A stretch of 64,000 nucleotides of DNA, taken from positions 87,760,508 to 87,824,507 of the forward strand of contig OZ018333.1 of the NCBI GenBank assembly GCA_963969495.1, written 5' to 3'. Below the pieces are notes generated by a model, which saw nothing but the letters and a program-made list of their open reading frames with translations, did not search any database and had not been told where the DNA came from. The DNA comes from Ceratothoa steindachneri. Lineage: Eukaryota; Arthropoda; Malacostraca; Isopoda; Cymothoidae. Within the stretch, counting starts at the first letter, position 1. Every line of letters begins with the position of its first letter. Position numbers and translations under genes: made by a program. Shown in pieces: positions 11,121 through 20,780 of this stretch.

Positions 11121-13400
11121 AGAGGGGGGAACAGGGGAGGCCTCGTATAGGCTATGGATTTGCTTTTTGCAGACTACTTATTTACTTAGTAGTCTCCTCT
11201 TTAGACTGCTCTGGCTATGTATGTACCATCCTCACCTTTTCACTTCTCGCAACTTTACCCAGTTGTGAGCCTTTCCTCACCATTATTTGGTGGAGATCCT
11301 AATGGTAGGTCTTAATAATAATAATGTTTGCATAGCGCTGTTCGAGGCCATTGGCCTTCACAGAGCGCATCCCATCGACTCTCGGGAAGGGAGAAAGAAG
11401 AGGTTTGGCTTCTCTTCAGGGAAAGGGTTCGAGCCCTGAACGGAGCTTTAGGTGTGGATGGGGGGGTCGTTTACTAAAATCCATAACCGGCATGCAGATG
11501 TGAGGCGACATGTGTGGGATTGTGTGCCTTACCAGCCCCAACACCCTGAGTTTACCCTCCTGGCCCCAATGACTTCAGGGGATGTTTTCTGTATCTCTTC
11601 TATGTTCTTATCTTCTCTTATTCTTCTATTTTCTTCTCTTCTTCGTCTGGGCACCCGAATGAAAGCGACCGCGAGTATTTTTCAGAGCTTTTTCTTTTCC
11701 TTCAAATTAGAAGGCCCCCCCCCTCCCACCGCCCCACCCAGGAGGGTGTATCAGGGAGAGGGTTTGTAAGGAGAGGTGTAAAGAAAGAGGCGAAGATAAA
11801 ATGAAAATATGTGGAAGACATATAGCCACAGAGCCCCCTACAAGTGTTGGGACAGGGAAAGAACAATCAAACCTTAGCATGGTTGCCCATGCTACCCCAG
11901 ATCCCCCCTTGCAGGATAGTCACCTGAAAGGTGCTGCACAAATGCAGCCAAGTGCTGTTGATATTTCATCAGCCACCGAATTAAGCCACCCATTCCAGGA
12001 CGCCCCATTTCGTATTTTGGCTGATGCGGGGGGCGAGGGGGGGCACCAGGGAACACCTTCAGAAGAGAACGTGGGGCTCCCTTATCTTTTTTCGAAAAAG
12101 TTGTACCCAGTTCAGTCAAAATTGCGGCTTTTCCCCTATTCAAAAAAATTATTCCCACGATACAAGGCTCCAAGGCAACCCTTTCTATTGCCCCCAAACT
12201 CCCGCCTTGCCATTTCTTTCTCGCAAGTTTTCTCACCTTCCTGGTGGATGGAGAGCTGGATTTCATGACGCAATTTGTGGACGACCTGCAGTGGTTACAC
12301 TCCAACCATCTAATCCCTGCTGACGCTCTCTCTTACCAATACACCGACCACAGACATCCTCTTTTTCATGGTGAGAATGACGATTCTCACTCAAGTGGCA
12401 CTGTTCGAGCGCAGCTCTCACCCTCTTACCCACTACCCTCTTGGCTGCCACTGAAATTTTTCCCACCTCCTTTCAAACGGCCAAGTCTGCCCCCTGAACA
12501 CTGCCCGCAAAATTCCTTTCTCTCTATGAGAAAGGGTCGTTGTGCCCCAAACTTTTAAACAGGAAATATTTGACCTTTTGTTGCTTGACTCAATCTGACG
12601 TTAAAGGCACACTCCAATTACCAATTAATGTGTGTGCATACGTATGTGTGTGTAAGGCGACAAAACATGTGTGGCATAGGTATAGCGAAATAAAAGTGAT
12701 GAAAAGAGAAGGTAGTGTAGGATTTGCAAAGAGAGGCAAGGCGCCAGGTGCTCAGGCCTATCGCTTTCATTATTTCTTTGTTTTTGTGTATCTTTTGTTG
12801 TTGTTGTTGTTTTAGTTGTATTTGAGCGGCGTTCAAGCGTTTTGCCTTAAAATCTTTAATGTCTTTTGTATATGTAATGCACCTTTGCTGTTATTTTATC
12901 ATATAATTTATTTCTTATTTATTTTAATAGTATTTTTGTATTAAATTTATACTGCGGTGTATGTTGTTCTTTTGTTTTGGAGTTTTCCTTCTTTTATCTT
13001 CTTTCTTGGTTGTCACAATCGATGTTAACGATTCATAGTATGTTGTTATTTTGTTTTTTTTAGTTGTATTATCTTAGTTCCGCGATTTTCATTAATCGCT
13101 AAGAGTTATTTTTCTTCTCCGGTGTTTATCACCTTTGATCCTGCGTAGAACATTACTTCGTCTCCGTAATCAGGTACACGCATTTATTCTATACAAGTAT
13201 TCTCCTCTTTTGTGTCCTCGAAGGAAAAATTTACAAGTACTTAAGTACTTCAGTATGAGTACTTCTGTACTCTAGCTTCAAAAATTAAAAAAATAAAAAG
13301 AGGAACTTTCCTATCGTTACCCATTGCTAATTACCAAAAATCGGCCCTCCTGAAATTTTGGAAGCCGAACATTCGACTCAGACGCATTTGCTGAGCTATT
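11121..13400. other. No supported gene; low-complexity and AT-rich DNA
   Basis: Two proline/serine-rich frames (11801-12268 and 12244-12558) overlap comparable minus-strand frames and show no domain; I treat both as chance. A trinucleotide AAT run lies near 11311. GGGTTCGAGCCCTGAAC near 11427 resembles a tRNA B box, but no A box or cloverleaf was found. 12640-13400 is T-rich and could include a 5' LTR for the downstream Gypsy element. I compared it by eye with 17155-17550 and saw no repeat. Confidence 0.45.
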
Positions 13401-13559
13401 TCGGAATTCCTACTTTACTTTGCTGAGTAGAGGACTAAGAGCAGCGCTGACGAAGGAAGCAGCCTAACCCAGAAGTCTTGGGATGAATTTCAATTCCCCC
13501 CATCGAAAGAGAGATATTATTTTTTCATTCGGAGACTTTGTAACTAAATGAGAGCTTAA

Positions 13560-14291
13560 GAACTTTCCTGCTCCCGTCCAAAGATCCCCAAGAGTAAAGG
13601 CCACTACTCTAAATTTCACCCGAAGAACGCTCCCAAATTCGTAAAGGTCCCAGTTCCCCCCAAACGGAAATATCATCCCCCGTCTCAACCTAGGGATGTC
13701 AAGCCACCCGTCTTTTATCCCCCTGCGTCGGATTACCCCAGATGACCTATCGTCTGTTTTTCTTGCTGAACCCCCGTGCATGTGAAAACGAACTGTCCTA
13801 AAAAATTCTCAATTTCTTTCTGCTCCCAGCCACCAAGTCCACCAAGTAAGCGCCTCTATTTCTTCTCCGTCTGCTCGCCCCGAAACTCTTACTTCCCCAC
13901 CAGCGAATAGCCCCCCGGGACCTCAAGTTAATTTTCTATTTAACAAAAGCTCCCCCGGTGGGTTCGAATTTGAAACCGGATTGGTTAATGGTTGACGGGT
14001 TTCAACCCTGGTCAGAGATACGGGATGCACGTGCATCGTCGTATCAGAAAAGTTGCTCCCCCCATGAGCCCCGACCACGATAAATTTGCAGTAGTCCAGG
14101 ACTACTTGGGACGAGCCAACCGCTTTCCAGTGGTCCTTTGTTTCATCGAAAGCCAATATTTCACCCGTTTGGCTGATGTCGTTGGAGTCCCTATTAAATT
14201 CTGCGCCATATTAGCCGGCCAGAGCCCGCAGCTCTCCCCTAGTCCCGTTGTTCAGCCCGCCATCACGAGGGCCCAAGCCTTAAAGAACTAG
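13560..14291 (+). pseudogene. Putative gag end and linker before integrase
   Basis: About 13571-13725 translates into a basic, Pro-rich stretch with SKGHYSKFHPKNAPKF. This could be a degenerate CCHC knuckle followed by a nucleocapsid-like tail. 13992-14291 is open and ends in ITRAQALKN, resembling the Thr-Arg-Ala-Gln linker seen before integrase in many Gypsy elements. I cannot place a protease active site. Assignment rests mainly on position. Confidence 0.35.
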
Positions 14292-14329
14292 GCACCCCCC
14301 GTGACTTTAGAATTCCCTTTTCCCCCTCG

Positions 14330-15763
14330 AATACGAGACTCTGAACAAAGAGTCTTTTGTAAAGGTCCAGAATGAGTCTCCTTCTCTACAGCCATTGTGG
14401 GAAAAGTCGAGGACCAACGAGCGCGAATCCATTCGTGTTCCCAAGGAGGTCTCATACCTCGTTGAGGGTGAAGTGTTGCTCCGTCCCCCCTCCGTTCCTA
14501 ACCCCTCCCCTACGCGCTTGCTATGTACCCCCCGCTCATATGTTCCACAAGTGCTCAAAATTGCCCACGATGGGTTGTTAGCTGGCCACTTCAGCCATAA
14601 TAAAATGACCCAACGAATCTTTTGTCATTTCTTTTGGCCTTCGCTGCCAAAAGAAATCGCGGACTTCTCTATGTCTTGTGACATTTGTCAAGAGACTTCG
14701 GTGGAAATACGAATTCCTCCAGCCCCCCTACAGAAGACCCCAATTGTCTCAGAACCATTTTTAGAGTGACCATTGACCTAATTGACCCAATACACCCCCC
14801 GTCGAGTGAAGGGCATTCTTAAATCCTGACGCTCGTGGATTTTGCGACTAGATCTCGAGACGCTGTTCCCTTAAGAGGATCGACAGCGTGACTTGCGCTG
14901 AGGCCTTGATCTCCATCTTCCCTCTCGTTGGCATCCCTAAGGAGATCTCAGCAGATAGGGGTAGACAATTTATCTCAGAGCTTATGGAGTATGTGGGAAA
15001 ACTCCTATTAGTCAAGCCCCTTTTCACAACCCCGTTCCATCCCGCCGCAAACGGCGTCTGTGAGAAATTAAATGGAACTTTGAAGGCCGTCCTTAAGAAA
15101 CTGTGCCATGCCCAGCCTCAGGAATGGCATCGATACCTGCCGGTCGCCCCTTTCGCCTGCATGGAAATTTCCCACCGAACCCTGGGGTTCGCTCCCTTCG
15201 AACTCCTTTACGGCCGAAATGTTTGCAGCCCGATGAGCATTCTCAATGAATTGTTTTCCAACCTCCGGCTAGATGAGGAGGTCAAGTCCTCATACGCATA
15301 CATATTGGACCGTCGAAACCGTCTGGAGGAATGCGCAGACATTCCATACAAAAATGCGGACTTGAACCTGGAAAATTACAGGACCTATTTTAACATTACG
15401 TCAAAAGAAAGATGGTTCAAGCCCGGTGACGAGGTCCTGCTTCTCCTGCCCACGGAGACAAATAAGCTTCTTTCCCAATGGAAAGGCCCCTTTTCAGTCC
15501 TTGAAACCCGTGGCCTCGTGGACTACCTCATCCAAACACCCTCCAGGAACAAATTATTTCACGTCAACATGCTTAAAAGTTACTACCGCCGCGCCTGCAA
15601 CAACAATATTGTTGTCCTGGACGAAGATGTCGTGATGGAAGCCTCTTACCTCCCCCCCGAACCTCTTAACCTAGTCCAGACAGTTTGCGTAGAATCTGAC
15701 AATGTTACCCACTCCCGTTGCTCCCCGGAACGTATAAATACTCTCCCCAAGAGATCGATCTAA
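14330..15763 (+). pseudogene. Ty3/Gypsy-type integrase (zinc domain, DDE core, C-terminal module)
   Basis: Integrase inserts the cDNA into the host chromosome. The H2C2 zinc domain is at about 14545-14695 (AHDGLLAGHFSHNKM then CDICQ). A frameshift and stops follow near 14766-14880. An 876-nt frame from 14888 then has the second catalytic Asp in SADRGRQFISEL, the PFHPAANGVCEKLNGTLK block with the catalytic Glu, the LGFAPFELLYGR motif, and the C-terminal KGPFSVLETRG module with LFHVNMLKSYYRR. The first catalytic Asp lies in the damaged stretch (about 14830). The frame ends about 50 bases before the RT sequence begins, so the domains adjoin directly. Confidence 0.85.
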
Positions 15764-15779
15764 ATCGCCACCTGAAACC

Positions 15780-16739
15780 CGCACAGAAAGCCATTTTTTA
15801 TTTTTTCCGGTTGTTAAGGCCTACCCGGACGTCATTTATGAGAAGCCTGGTTGTTCGAACCAATTCGAGCATAATATAGTATTGACCACACAAGAGCCGA
15901 TTCGATACAACCCCTACCCCTTGCCCATTCATTTGCGATCAGCGTTCAATGCGGAGGTCGAAAATTTATTAAATTTAAAAATAATCGAACCCTTCTCGTC
16001 AGATTACTGTTCACCCATTGTTATGGTTCGGAAGCCAGACTAGTCCTTTGGAATGTGTGTGGACTTTCGAAAACTCAACGCCGTGACGATTTTCGATGCC
16101 GAACCGATCCCGTTGATAGACCAGAACCTACATTTGTTCGAGAACGTCAAATTTATTTCAGAGATAGATTTATGCAAGGCATAATATCAAATTTCCCTCA
16201 GTGATAATGTTTGAAAATACACTGCCTTCCCTACAGAAAAAGGGTTCATGCAGTTTTAGCGTCTCCCATTTGGTTTAGTCACTGCTTGCAGTAATTACAA
16301 CAGAATGATGCGCCTCATCTTAGATGATCTGAACAATGTGTCATTCTATTTTGATAATGTGTACGTAGCTACACGCACATGGGATGAACATCTAATCTCC
16401 TTTCGTCCCCTCTGTAATAGGCTCCGGGAGCATGGTCTGACCATGATTCCTTCAAAGTGTCATTTTGCTTACGACATTACCAAGTACCTTGGATTTCACA
16501 TTGGGGAAAATCAAATAACGCTCCAGCAAGAAAAGGTCAAGGCCATTTCAGATATGCCCCTCCCCCCTACTAAGAAGCAGCTACGTTCCTTCTTGGGTTC
16601 TACCTCCTTCTACTGGCACTTCTCCCCCAACTTTGCCCCTTTAGCGTCCCCCATGAACGCTCTCCCTAAGAAAAACCTCCCCAGATTCTCTCGTTGGGAG
16701 CACCAAGGCAATTTCCCACTTCGAGCAGATGAAGGATAG
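15780..16739 (+). pseudogene. Ty3/Gypsy reverse transcriptase, several stops
   Basis: The translation runs VIYEKPGCSNQFEHNIVLTT, then IRYNPYPLPIHLRSAFNAEV, then PIVMVRKPD with a stop, CVDFRKLNAVTIFDAEPIPL, EIDLCKA with a stop (palm motif A), and RLPFGLV. The catalytic box reads FYFDNVYVAT, so the usual YIDDV has become YFDNV and the second Asp is lost. The thumb (YLGFHIGENQITL, KKQLRSFLGSTSFYWHF) is well preserved. In-frame stops in at least three places make it a pseudogene. The N-terminal linker is the one that normally follows protease; here it follows integrase. Confidence 0.88.
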
Positions 16740-17154
16740 GTTAATATCTGCCCCTATATTGCGGCTCCCGAACCCGAACAAATTGTTTGGAATCCTTACG
16801 GATGCCAGCAACGATGGCATCGGTTGCGTGTTGCTGCACTACCAAGAAGATGGGAATAGCTACCCTATCGCTTATGCAAGCCGGAAGCTGTTACCGCGCG
16901 AGAGAAACTATGCAGTAATAGAACCTGAGGCTCTGGCAATTTTTGGTGTCAGGAAATTTAAAATGTATCTGATAGGTCAGGAGTTCGTTGTCGAAACGGA
17001 TCACCGTCCTCTGGCGTACTTAAGAAATTGTAAAAGCCAAAACGAAAGGCTTATGCGCTGGAGTCTGCTATTGATGGAATATCAATTCCAAATTTTGTAT
17101 TTAAAAGGTAGTGAAAGCGGTGTAGCAGACAGTCTTAGTAGGAATCCAGTGTAG
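16729..17154 (+). pseudogene. Ty3/Gypsy RNase H, C-terminal end of pol
   Basis: The open frame of 141 codons covers the whole RNase H: LTDASNDGIGCVLLH, PIAYASRKLLPRERNYAVIE, ETDHRPLAYL and GSESGVADSLSRNPV followed by TAG. It overlaps the RT frame by a few bases in another phase. What follows is AT-rich untranslated DNA, not integrase. So RNase H is the last domain of this pol, as expected for the integrase-first arrangement. Confidence 0.88.
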
Positions 17155-17562
17155 GACCGTCCTCCCCCAAGGTAGAAATCCATATATCCTATAGCTTCAT
17201 GTATATATTTGAGCTCGTTGCTCGCTGATGTATTTTTTTTTGTACGTGTGTGCGTACGCCGTATTTTAGTGTATTGGTTTTATATAAGTGTTGTCATTAT
17301 TGATTTTTTTATTATTTCCTGGATTGTCCGTCCGCTTGATTGATTCCTTATTCGAAATTGTGGTATTGCTTTTACATGAAACTATATATATTTTAATTAT
17401 AAAATTAATTACTCATTAACCTAAATGTATGTATAACTCCACGTGTAGTAGTAACCTTGGAACCCAAATAAAAAAAAGAAGAAGAATTTGAATATACGTC
17501 AGCTGCCTTAGAGGCGCAGTTGATTAAGTTGGGCGAGCTAAAAGCTTTTATCTCACCGATAT
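17155..17562. other. Untranslated region after the Gypsy pol
   Basis: AT-rich, with no gene. It probably contains the 3' UTR and possibly a decayed LTR of the Gypsy element. AACCCAAATAAAAAAAAG near 17461 resembles a poly-A signal region. No partner LTR was recognised upstream. Confidence 0.4.
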
Positions 17563-18006
17563 AGCAATGCCCTCTGGGCATTCCTATAATAAAAACCTCC
17601 TGGAAAAATTAAATATATTCCTAGAATCAACGAATGTACAATGAGATAAGTTGGATTAGGTATACAGTGTAAGATATGGTAAAATATGATTTACAGTAAA
17701 GAGATGTGAAGAGAAATGAAGTACGTGAAATAAATATGAAATAATATGGTGACTATGATGGACTGAATTGGGAGCTGCAAATACAAGAAGTAAATATAAT
17801 TAGGACCTACTCTCGTATGGTCGTTTGCAGAGAATTGCGAGAGAATGTGGAATTTAACTAAGTATAATTTGTTTGGGGGTAAATGACTAATTGTAGAAGG
17901 AATGATTACCCACCTTTATGCGGAGAACTTTTGAGAGTCGAATGGGAGAGAATAGTGTTCCAGAAGGTCGAGCTGAAAGCGTGTGTTTGTATGTAAAATT
18001 TTAAGA
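17563..18006 (+). repeat. Dispersed repeat copy 2, with inverted 45-bp segment at its left
   Basis: 17607-18006 matches 818-1262 along its length in the same orientation. Directly left, 17563-17606 is the reverse complement of 3222-3266. The repeat has no coding potential and no family I recognise. Confidence 0.75.
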
Positions 18007-19080
18007 GCTTTATGGCACAGTATTCCCCCAAAACAACCTCAACCCCACATTTTTAACCACCCCTGCTACTCCAACTCCACCTTCCGTTTTGCTGCTTCCT
18101 CCTCCTTTGTTGCAGGAACCCTCGTCGGCAGAAGTGGTCAGCCAGGAGCAAATCTCTCCCCCACTGGTCACTCCGTCAGCGGACAACAGGACTCAAGAGT
18201 CCCTTATCCCGCTTGACGCCATCTCGGAAGGAACCAACAAGCGGATCACCTTCGCTCAATCAACCTTCTCTCGTGCCAGTGCCTCGTCCAACGCTAATAG
18301 CACTGCCACTGGGAAAACCGAGAAAACGCTAATCTCCGTAGTCTCGAGGCTGCTGCCCGGAAGTTTTCTTTTCACATCGTAAAAGCCATTAAGACTTGGG
18401 CCAGGCGACAAACGCTAATCCCTCTGGCCGCCAGAAGTGTTGGCAGACTCAGGTGTCTGATTCTGTCAACGAGGAGAAATCCCCCATCTGGTCATCATCC
18501 ATAAGCATTCTGTATTAAAGCGCCTTAATAATTACTTTTATTGTTGCTGTATCAGACTGATGGAATGTATCAATATCAATTTTGACTAGTATATTTGTCT
18601 AATATGTAATATATGGGTTTCATATATTCTAGTTTATTTTAAAAAAAATCATATATAGGCATTTCCTATTAAAGTGTCTTACTTATTTTATTGTTTTATT
18701 TGACACACTATTAGACATACCAGAGTGCACAAAAAAAATTGCAGGAATGTTTGTTTTCATGTCATTCATGATATCAAATCCCTTTCTATTACACTGGATT
18801 GCATCATATTATATTACTTACTTCTTACTTCTGCAAGTTCATTTCCATGGCCTTCCTTTCAATCTCCGAGGCAGAATATTCTCAGGCGTGCCTTTTATTA
18901 TGTTATTATAGGACTAATTTGATTGAATTAGACTTGAACAGCATTTATGTATCATTTGAAAGTGAATTTTGTATGAATTAAAATATGATATTGACACTTC
19001 ATATTAATCATTTTTTAAAGAAAATATTATTGCTATAAATAACATTTAGGGATAAGACCTATGTATTTCAATTGAAAGAT
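18007..19080. other. No supported gene
   Basis: A 97-codon Ser/Thr/Pro-rich frame (18089-18382) is GC-rich relative to its surroundings. It could be a gag or ORF1 scrap, but it has no motif. From about 18500 the sequence is AT-rich and featureless. Confidence 0.4.
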
Positions 19081-19380
19081 GGCAGTAGAAAAACTAGAGC
19101 TCTAACCATATTCACACGCTCTGTTTACAAACAAAGAAGCACTACTCTCCCCTCCTTATCTATGCCGATTATATCTCGTTTAGATTCTCTACTGATCTTC
19201 TGAAGGAACCGGACGTTTTTGATCGCTCTCACTTCGTCGTCGAACTTTACATCACCTGCTCACTCACGGTCGCCCGCAACTACAGTCTTCTAAAGGCTTT
19301 CGGCCCTAATAACCTCTTGGAGTATCCCTAGCTTAGCTCTGGGAGACCTAGGCCGCCAGGCCCAGGTGAACGGTCCCCCA

Positions 19381-20778
19381 ATGGAAGTTTCCCTAACCCC
19401 TAAGGGCAAACGTGGCCCTAGCCCTTCCGCCGAAGCGGACCCTCGTCCGACTTCACGTCCTTGCTTCAACCAAGACGCTCCAAGACCTAATATTCATCGA
19501 TCTCACCATGCCTCCAACTCAACCCTGGCTCCAAATGACAACTCTGAGTCTCAGAATGTTGTTCTCATCAGATCGTCTGAAGACAAGGCCATATTTTCCC
19601 ACCCATTAAAAGTTACAACTGCCCTAAACTCATCACCATTCCATAAACTCATAAAAGAGGGATCCTGCCGAATCTTGGGAAAAGGTACAGCCCTAAGAAT
19701 TGAACTCTCTAATATTAATAAACTAGAGGTAGATCTCGAAGATGTCTCCACCCTGGGGGAATGGCCAGTCAAGTGCTGGCGCCCGGAAGATGCCTCATTA
19801 GGCAAATACAAATATGGAAGGATCTCTGGCCTTCCAGTCTCCCTACAGCAAGAAGACCTCAGAAACAACCTGCGGATCCTTGACTCTAACAGCCTGTCCA
19901 GTCTTATGGAGATTTCTAGACTACCTTCCCATCCTGAGGCTTCCACCTACTCAGTGCGTCTCAAATTTGCAGGAGGACTACCAGAAAGAATGGCTCTGGG
20001 CTTCACCTCCTACTCAGTTCTCTCATACATTTCCCCCCCTCTGAGGTGTTTCACATGCCAGCGTTTTGGCCATGGATCACTGACCTGCAGATCCACACAA
20101 AGATGCAGCAGATGCAGTGGTTTTCATGCAGGCCAAGAATGCTCAAATCCCCCCTATTGCTACTTCTGCGACGACAACCATCGCCCCTCCTCCAACAACT
20201 GTCCATTCTCAGAAAAGGCAAGGCAGATCCAACGCAAATCAGTGGATGATAATATCCCTACCTATACCATCCATGCCCAGCTCCGCTCCATCTACTCAGC
20301 CCCAAAAGACTCCAGGACAACTTCCACTGCCTCCAAAACTACACCCTCACTATCCTCCCAGGATATCCGCTCTTCTCCTAAAACTCCCCCAAGAAAGCCC
20401 CTCCAGACCCCCTCCTATGCAGAGATGGCTGCTGCTCCCATCCCACCAAGGAACCTCGGTAAACCAAATCCACCTGTAACCTCCTCTTCTTCACACAGAG
20501 CCAACAGAGAGACCACTCCCAAGAGGCCCTGCCCCAGCCAATACTATCACCCCAAGAGCCCTTCTCCAATTCCTCCTCCATACCCACTTTCCCCAGTCAT
20601 CCAGAATGTGCCTCTTCACCACCGCAAAGGAGCACCCTCAGCTCAGCCACTCATAGTGAAGATCACAAATCTCCTAAAAGAATTCGTCACCCTGCTCCAA
20701 TCTGTCTCTCCTGTCCAACAAGCCCTTATCACTCTCCTCCCTAGTGTAATCAATCTGTTCACTTCATTCCTCTCATAA
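19381..20778 (+). CDS. LINE ORF1: RNA-binding gag-like protein with three zinc knuckles
   Basis: ORF1 proteins coat the LINE RNA and help form the retrotransposition particle. The 465-residue protein has a disordered, Pro/Ser-rich N-terminus and a central region of about 120 residues with FKRFLV-like hydrophobic spacing typical of I/Jockey ORF1. Three Cys/His knuckles follow at residues 223-274: CFTCQRFGHGSLTC, CSRCSGFHAGQEC and CYFCDDNHRPSSNNC. A long Pro/Ser tail completes it. I chose the ATG at 19381; an in-frame GTG at 19366 is less likely. Its stop codon overlaps the ORF2 start. Confidence 0.88.
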   Translation: MEVSLTPKGKRGPSPSAEADPRPTSRPCFNQDAPRPNIHRSHHASNSTLAPNDNSESQNVVLIRSSEDKAIFSHPLKVTTALNSSPFHKLIKEGSCRILGKGTALRIELSNINKLEVDLEDVSTLGEWPVKCWRPEDASLGKYKYGRISGLPVSLQQEDLRNNLRILDSNSLSSLMEISRLPSHPEASTYSVRLKFAGGLPERMALGFTSYSVLSYISPPLRCFTCQRFGHGSLTCRSTQRCSRCSGFHAGQECSNPPYCYFCDDNHRPSSNNCPFSEKARQIQRKSVDDNIPTYTIHAQLRSIYSAPKDSRTTSTASKTTPSLSSQDIRSSPKTPPRKPLQTPSYAEMAAAPIPPRNLGKPNPPVTSSSSHRANRETTPKRPCPSQYYHPKSPSPIPPPYPLSPVIQNVPLHHRKGAPSAQPLIVKITNLLKEFVTLLQSVSPVQQALITLLPSVINLFTSFLS

Positions 20779-20780
20779 TG
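20776..20780 (+). promoter_or_regulatory. TAATG stop-start overlap between ORF1 and ORF2
   Basis: The TAA of ORF1 (20776-20778) shares its last A with the ATG of ORF2 (20778-20780). The same arrangement drives stop-coupled reinitiation in the silkworm LINE SART1. Use of that mechanism here is inferred. Confidence 0.8.

Larger units (their letters stand above)
13400..17154 (+). mobile_element. Ty3/Gypsy retrotransposon with integrase upstream of RT (Gmr1-like order)
   Basis: Along one strand the order is a gag-like tail, an integrase zinc domain, the integrase core and its C-terminal module, then RT, then RNase H, then stop and untranslated DNA. Standard Ty3/Gypsy pol runs PR-RT-RH-IN. Here IN precedes RT, as in Ty1/copia, yet every domain is of Ty3/Gypsy type. 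A described exception is the Gmr1 group, first reported from fish and other deuterostomes. Stops in RT show decay. LTRs were not found, so the outer limits are guesses. Confidence 0.78.

Noticed and set aside
11380..11450. Possible tRNA-derived SINE or tRNA (GGTTCGAGCCC box)
   Set aside because: Only the B-box-like motif is present; no A box, cloverleaf or A-rich tail found.
11801..12558. Proline-rich open frames that might be a Gypsy gag
   Set aside because: Equally long frames exist on the other strand, there is no zinc knuckle or capsid motif, and the distance to pol is over 1.5 kb.
12640..17560. LTR pair of the integrase-first Gypsy element
   Set aside because: By-eye comparison of 12640-13400 with 17155-17560 gave no convincing repeat; a dot plot would be decisive.
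18089..18382. Possible host exon (97-codon Ser/Pro-rich frame)
   Set aside because: No domain, no splice-supported neighbour; more likely an ORF1 or gag scrap.
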